Origin: UBA6016 sp964568395
GTDB lineage: Bacteria > Campylobacterota > Campylobacteria > Campylobacterales > UBA6016
NCBI GenBank assembly: GCA_964568395.1
Contig: CAZMPN010000003.1
Coordinates: 79,575 to 143,574, forward strand
Reading direction: 5' to 3'
DNA: 64,000 bases
Shown here: positions 60,136-64,000 of the stretch, one piece after another
Layout of the letters: each line of letters begins with the position of its first letter
Position numbering within the stretch: the stretch's first letter is position 1
Translations under genes and position numbers: made by a program
The notes under the pieces: generated by a model
The model's input: only the letters and a program-made list of their open reading frames with translations
The model's database searches: none
Told to the model about the DNA's origin: nothing

Positions 60136-61292
60136 CTTAAATCCTTTTGCGCTTTTTGGAGTATCTCCGCTATCACCTCTTTTGTATACACGCCGCCGAT
60201 GCCCCAAAGCGTTGCTAGTCCGTGCGCGTTTTGGGCTATTTCGTCTATATCCGACATCGGAATATTGGCGTCGTCTAGCGTGGTAGGCGTTTTGATCGAT
60301 CTAAACCAGCTCTCAAGCGCAGCTATCCCTTCCTCCGCGCTAGAGGCGCCAAACACCTCCCTTGCGAATCTCTCAAACTGCGGCCTGTTTTTATCTAGAT
60401 ACCATTTCATCCAAGCCGGGATTACTATAGAGAGTCCGGCTCCGTGCGGTATGTCGTAAATAGCGGATAGCGAGTGCTCTATCATATGGTTTGGAAAGCT
60501 TCCGCCGCCGGTTCCGGAAGTGGTAAGTCCATTGAGCGCCTGTGTCGCCGCCCATGCGAACTGGGCTCTAGCGTCATAGTCGTTTGGATTTGCAAGAAGC
60601 AGCTCCGTTGTCTCTATGACTGTTTTTATGATCGCCTCTACGAGTCTGGATTGAAAACGTGGATGATCGGTGGCCGTAAAATAAATCTCTATGGCGTGGG
60701 CGATTATATCGGCCGCAGAATACGCCAGATAGTCGGCTCCTACCGAGCTCATAAGCTCAGGGTTTATGATGGATATTCTGGGATTTACGAGCACGGAAGA
60801 TATGGAGTATTTTTGCTTTGTTTCATCGTTTGTTACGACGGAGTTTCCATTCATTTCGCTGGCAGTTGCGGCTAGCGTCATAACCGTGTATACCGGAAGC
60901 GCCGCTTTGATAGGAGCTTTGCCTACAAAAAAATCCCACACATCGCCGTCATATAAAGCTCCGGCCGCTATAGCCTTTGCCGAATCGGCGACTGAGCCGC
61001 CGCCTACAGCCAGTATCGCTTGAACGCCTTTTGATTTTGCTATCCGTATGCCGTCTTTGACTCTCGATAGTCTTGGGTTGCTGACGATACCGTCCAATTC
61101 CTCATAAGCGACGCCGGCCTCTTTTAGACTTTTTGTCACCCTCTCATATAGTCCGCTTTTTTTGATGGAGCCTGTTCCGTAGACCAAAAGCGCTTTATCT
61201 ACTCCATCTGCGGCCATTAGCCTTCCTATTTCGTTTTCTTTCGATTTTCCAAACTCTATTCTCGTCGGATTGTGGTAGCTAAACGAGTTCAT
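60132..61292 (-). CDS. Iron-type alcohol dehydrogenase (BdhA/YqhD-like)
   Basis: A 386-residue NAD(P)H-dependent oxidoreductase for aldehydes or alcohols. The nucleotide motif is GGGSVADSAKAIAAG (about 92-106). Metal ligands are in DIIAHAIEIYFT (about 190-200), NHMIEHSLSAIYDIPHG (about 255-275) typical of group III Fe-ADHs, and YqhD-like enzymes detoxify reactive aldehydes. Second gene of the HxlR-divergent operon, 18 bp after the mdaB-like gene. Confidence 0.88.
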   Translation of the reverse strand: MNSFSYHNPTRIEFGKSKENEIGRLMAADGVDKALLVYGTGSIKKSGLYERVTKSLKEAGVAYEELDGIVSNPRLSRVKDGIRIAKSKGVQAILAVGGGSVADSAKAIAAGALYDGDVWDFFVGKAPIKAALPVYTVMTLAATASEMNGNSVVTNDETKQKYSISSVLVNPRISIINPELMSSVGADYLAYSAADIIAHAIEIYFTATDHPRFQSRLVEAIIKTVIETTELLLANPNDYDARAQFAWAATQALNGLTTSGTGGGSFPNHMIEHSLSAIYDIPHGAGLSIVIPAWMKWYLDKNRPQFERFAREVFGASSAEEGIAALESWFRSIKTPTTLDDANIPMSDIDEIAQNAHGLATLWGIGGVYTKEVIAEILQKAQKDLR

Positions 61293-61310
61293 ATATTTCC
61301 TTTTTATTCT

Positions 61311-61901
61311 CTATTTGATGTTCCGCTCTAGCGTTTTGCGAAGATTTCCCGTTGCCGCCTCTAGGCTAAATTCAGATTTATAGACGTCATATACCGCATA
61401 GCTAGGTAGAGGCTCGGCTCCGCAAAACTGGAAAGTCTTATGTAACGCCACGTTCGCCTCGTCAAGGCTAAGCCCGTCAAAAAAGCCATTAGGGTTGTCG
61501 AATTCACTCGCCGGGCAGTTGTACGTAAAGCTTAGCATGTATTTTTTACCGTTCATAAGCCCGCCGCTTCCGTATGGCTTGGAGGCGTCTCCTCTTGTTC
61601 GTCCGTCATTTGCGTATGTCACCGTCCCGACGCCGCCGGAGAATATCTCGTCTATATATTTTTTGCCAAGCCAAGGCAAACCCATCCAATAGACAGGCGA
61701 CTGGACGAAAAATAGATCCGCCCACTTGAACTTCCCAAGCTCCTCGGCTACGTCGTAGCCATCTTCTATCACCGTCTCTTTGACCTCGTATCCCATTGTC
61801 TCAAAAAACGCTTTGGCCTCCGCTACTAGGGCTCTTGTGAGATTGCCGTTTGCTATACCGTCGTATTTTTGGTGCAAAGTCAGCAGCAGAACTTTTTTCA
61901 T
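61311..61901 (-). CDS. mdaB: NAD(P)H:quinone oxidoreductase (MdaB-like flavodoxin fold)
   Basis: A 196-residue flavoprotein that reduces quinones by two electrons, avoiding semiquinone radicals. VQSPVYWMGLPWLGKKYIDE (about 65-84) and the neighbouring GGLMNGKKYMLSFTYNCP follow the MdaB pattern. First gene of the operon, with a TTGACA-N17-TAAAAT promoter and HxlR-type tandem repeats in the divergent intergenic region. Confidence 0.85.
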   Translation of the reverse strand: MKKVLLLTLHQKYDGIANGNLTRALVAEAKAFFETMGYEVKETVIEDGYDVAEELGKFKWADLFFVQSPVYWMGLPWLGKKYIDEIFSGGVGTVTYANDGRTRGDASKPYGSGGLMNGKKYMLSFTYNCPASEFDNPNGFFDGLSLDEANVALHKTFQFCGAEPLPSYAVYDVYKSEFSLEAATGNLRKTLERNIK

Positions 61902-61933
61902 ACGGTTTTTCCTTTTTTTTTAATTTTGCGGAG

Positions 61934-61962
61934 ATTTTATAACTTACAGTTTATAATGTCAA
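61934..61962 (-). promoter_or_regulatory. Sigma70-type promoter of the mdaB-like operon
   Basis: On the minus strand, TTGACA (61962-61957) and TAAAAT (61939-61934) are spaced 17 bp. This is a near-consensus promoter for the operon reading left. It abuts the tandem repeats that probably bind HxlR. Confidence 0.7.
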
Positions 61963-61964
61963 GA

Positions 61965-62003
61965 ACATACCAAAAAGTACTATACATACCAAAAGGTAAC
62001 TAT
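61965..62003. promoter_or_regulatory. Tandem repeats, candidate HxlR operator
   Basis: Two tandem copies of ACATACCAAAA(A/G)GTA lie at 61965 and 61984 (19 bp apart), each with an inner TAC(C)...GTA dyad, directly before the HxlR gene and next to the -35 of the divergent operon. The arrangement suits autoregulation and operon control by the HxlR regulator. Confidence 0.65.
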
Positions 62004-62010
62004 ATAAAAT

Positions 62011-62382
62011 ATGGAAAAAAACAAAATCTACAACTGCTCCTTCGAGCTTACTATAGAGCTTATAGGCGGCAAATGGAAAGGGCTCATTCTCTGGTATCTC
62101 CACGAACACGGCACACTTAGAAACTGTGAACTTATGAGGCTGATTCCATATATCACGCAAAAGATGTTGACGCAGCAGCTAAGGGAAATGGAAGATAGCA
62201 AGCTTATAGTGCGCAAAGTATACGAACAAGTCCCGCCAAAGGTGGAATACTCGCTAACCTCTCACGGCCAAAAACTCCGCAAAATACTAGCGTTGATGAA
62301 GGAATGGGGCAACGAATACGCTTTGGATAACAAAGTACATATAGGCTGCACACAAGCTGACAAACAGACGGGTGGGCAATAA
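62011..62382 (+). CDS. HxlR-family redox/electrophile-sensing regulator
   Basis: A 123-residue winged-helix regulator. The N-terminal CSFELTIELIGGKWKGLILW (Cys about residue 9) matches the HxlR pattern in which the lone N-terminal Cys senses quinones, aldehydes or HOCl, as in YodB, HypR and QorR. ITQKMLTQQLREMEDSKLIV is the recognition helix. It is divergent from the mdaB-like operon. A second Cys (HIGCTQ) near the C-terminus might form a disulphide. Confidence 0.9.
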   Translation: MEKNKIYNCSFELTIELIGGKWKGLILWYLHEHGTLRNCELMRLIPYITQKMLTQQLREMEDSKLIVRKVYEQVPPKVEYSLTSHGQKLRKILALMKEWGNEYALDNKVHIGCTQADKQTGGQ

Positions 62383-62387
62383 AGATT

Positions 62388-64000
62388 ATGTTTTTACCAA
62401 CCACCACAGCAGAAAAAGAGAAACTGGGCATAAAGCAGTTTGACGTCATTCTCGTTAGCGGCGATACCTATATCGACTCGGCTTACAGCGGCATAGCCAT
62501 CATCGGGCGACTACTAGAGAGCAAGGGGTACAGCGTCGGCATCATCGCTCAGCCTAACATGGAGAGCGACGATATCGCAAGGCTTGGGGAGCCGAAGCTC
62601 TTTTGGGGTGTGAGTGCGGGGCTTGTGGACAGCATGGTCGCCAACTACACGGCGCTCAAAAAGCCAAGACGAAGCGACGACTTCACCCCTGGCGGCAAAA
62701 ACACCAAAAGACCGGATCGTGCGAGCATAGTCTACACGGGGCTTATCAGACGCCATTTCAAAGACACGGCGCCTATCGTGCTGGGTGGTATCGAGGCTAG
62801 CTTGCGACGAATCGCACATTTTGATTTTTGGGGCAACAATATCCGAAAATCACTGCTTTTTGACGCAAAAGCGGACGCCCTCATCTACGGAATGGGTGAA
62901 AAGACGGTATTGGAGCTAGCCCTTGCGCTAAAAAGCGGCAAAGAGTGGCGAGATATAAGAGGACTTTGCTACGCCTCCAAAGAGCCAAAGGCGGAGTATA
63001 TCAACCTGCCTAGCTTCGATGAGGTAAAAGCCGACAAAAACAAATTTATAGACTCGTTTCATCTCTTTTACCACAACAACGACCCGCTAAGCAGTAGGGG
63101 GCTTTGTCAAAAGCAAGACGCTAGATACCTCATCCAAAACCCGCCGCAATACTATCTGAGCGAATCCGAAATAGACGCCGTCTACGACCTGCCCTACACC
63201 AGAGATGTCCACCCGTATTACAAGGCGGACGGCGAGGTAAAAGCGCTGGAGACTATCAAATTCTCGGTCACGACCCATCACGGCTGTTACGGCGAGTGCA
63301 ACTTCTGCGCTATTACGGTGCATCAGGGCAGAACTATACGAAGCCGTAGCGAAGAATCCATCATAAAAGAGGTGCGGGGCTTCACCGAGACAAAGGATTT
63401 CAAGGGCAATATCTTCGATGTGGGCGGGGCGACGGCAAATATGTACGGGTATGACTGCACCAAAAAGCTAAAATCGGGCGACTGCCACCACCAAAGATGT
63501 ACGGGCGATAAGGTGTGCAAAAGCCTAAAGCCAAATCACAAACGGCTCATAAATCTCCTGCGTAACATCCGCAAAATCCCAAAGGTAAAAAAAGTCTTCG
63601 TCCAAAGCGGCATCCGCTACGACCTCATCAATGAGGATAAAGAGTTTGGGGATATGTACCTAAAAGAGATAGCCGCAAACCATGTGAGCGGACAGATGAA
63701 AATAGCCCCAGAACACACGGAGCCAAAGGTGCTGCGTCTCATGGGCAAACCCGACAAAGAGACGCTGCTGGGGTTCAAACAAAAGTTTGAAAATATGAGC
63801 AAACTTAGCGGCAAACAGCAGTTTCTCACCTACTACATGATAGCCGCCCACCCTGGGTGTTCCGAAGCTGATATGACGGCGATGAAAAACTTCGCATCCT
63901 CTAGGCTACGGCTAAATCCCGAACAGGTGCAGATATTCACCCCGACCCCATCGACCTACTCGACGCTGATGTACTACACCGAGATGGACCCGTGGACGAG
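62388..64000 (+). CDS. ygiQ: YgiQ-family radical SAM protein (5' part, runs off window)
   Basis: The first 537 residues of a YgiQ-type radical SAM enzyme that begins six bases after the HxlR stop. An N-terminal B12-binding-like fold (about 15-200) contains VSGDTYIDSAYSGIAIIGRL, then PIVLGGIEASLRRIAHFDFW. The cluster motif CYGECNFC (about 303-310) is C-x3-C-x2-C, and DVGGATANMYGYDC and APEHTEPKVL follow. The reaction is unknown. The frame is open to the window end. Confidence 0.93.
   Translation, partial: MFLPTTTAEKEKLGIKQFDVILVSGDTYIDSAYSGIAIIGRLLESKGYSVGIIAQPNMESDDIARLGEPKLFWGVSAGLVDSMVANYTALKKPRRSDDFTPGGKNTKRPDRASIVYTGLIRRHFKDTAPIVLGGIEASLRRIAHFDFWGNNIRKSLLFDAKADALIYGMGEKTVLELALALKSGKEWRDIRGLCYASKEPKAEYINLPSFDEVKADKNKFIDSFHLFYHNNDPLSSRGLCQKQDARYLIQNPPQYYLSESEIDAVYDLPYTRDVHPYYKADGEVKALETIKFSVTTHHGCYGECNFCAITVHQGRTIRSRSEESIIKEVRGFTETKDFKGNIFDVGGATANMYGYDCTKKLKSGDCHHQRCTGDKVCKSLKPNHKRLINLLRNIRKIPKVKKVFVQSGIRYDLINEDKEFGDMYLKEIAANHVSGQMKIAPEHTEPKVLRLMGKPDKETLLGFKQKFENMSKLSGKQQFLTYYMIAAHPGCSEADMTAMKNFASSRLRLNPEQVQIFTPTPSTYSTLMYYTEMDPWT

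Overview
The window reads as a chromosomal segment of a Campylobacterota (Epsilonproteobacteria) bacterium. I infer this from the AUA/AGA-rich codon use at moderate GC, Aer-type PAS domains, histidine kinases with the H-Q-W-R-Q-P-L H-box, KilA-N inside a type I restriction operon, and several di-/tri-haem cytochrome c peroxidases. I cannot assign a genus. About 57 protein genes and no rRNA or tRNA were found. A run of 10 Ns at 20351-20360 marks a scaffold join, so the order across it is not proven.

Region 1 (1-11 kb): a tightly overlapping minus-strand metal-efflux operon (PepSY protein, TolC-like channel, periplasmic adaptor, HME-type RND pump, DUF3240 protein, OmpR-type regulator, histidine kinase running off the left edge). 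Three phased ATGAGA boxes lie in front of it. Next come an Ig-like remnant ORF, a small membrane protein, a P-type ATPase and a tiny secreted Lys/Glu-rich protein.

Region 2 (11-33 kb): a signalling district. It holds a phosphonate-binding-protein/histidine kinase fusion, a CvfB-like S1 protein, PAS-GGDEF-EAL proteins, a CheY-like protein whose phospho-acceptor Asp is Glu, a WD40-like protein, a regulator / regulator-GGDEF-EAL / kinase operon, a kinase / YfiR-like / receiver-kinase operon, a PAS-GGDEF cyclase, an L,D-transpeptidase-like lipoprotein, and a binding lipoprotein coupled to a GAF-GGDEF-EAL membrane protein. Four EAL proteins with intact key residues face one intact GGDEF, so the set looks biased toward c-di-GMP breakdown.

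Region 3 (33-36 kb): housekeeping genes (pcm, NlpC/P60 peptidase, NYN protein, SIMPL protein).

Region 4 (about 36.27-48.38 kb): a putative integrative element with tyrosine integrase, excisionase-like and Rep-like genes, a hairpin-rich intergenic region, and a defence/toxin cargo hsdR-hsdS-kilAN-hsdM-fic. A 56-codon gene convergent to fic encodes an S-x-x-x-E-G motif like that of Fic antitoxins. A 15-bp direct repeat flanks the element.

Region 5 (48.4-64 kb): a TonB receptor / UreH-type membrane protein / periplasmic HMA protein cluster (probable copper uptake), a kinase coupled to a dihaem peroxidase, a chemoreceptor, a Crp/Fnr regulator with a perfect TGTGA-N6-TCACA site in front of a trihaem peroxidase, an HxlR-controlled electrophile/quinone-stress operon (mdaB-like, Fe-alcohol dehydrogenase, nitroreductase, ogt) and the 5' part of ygiQ.
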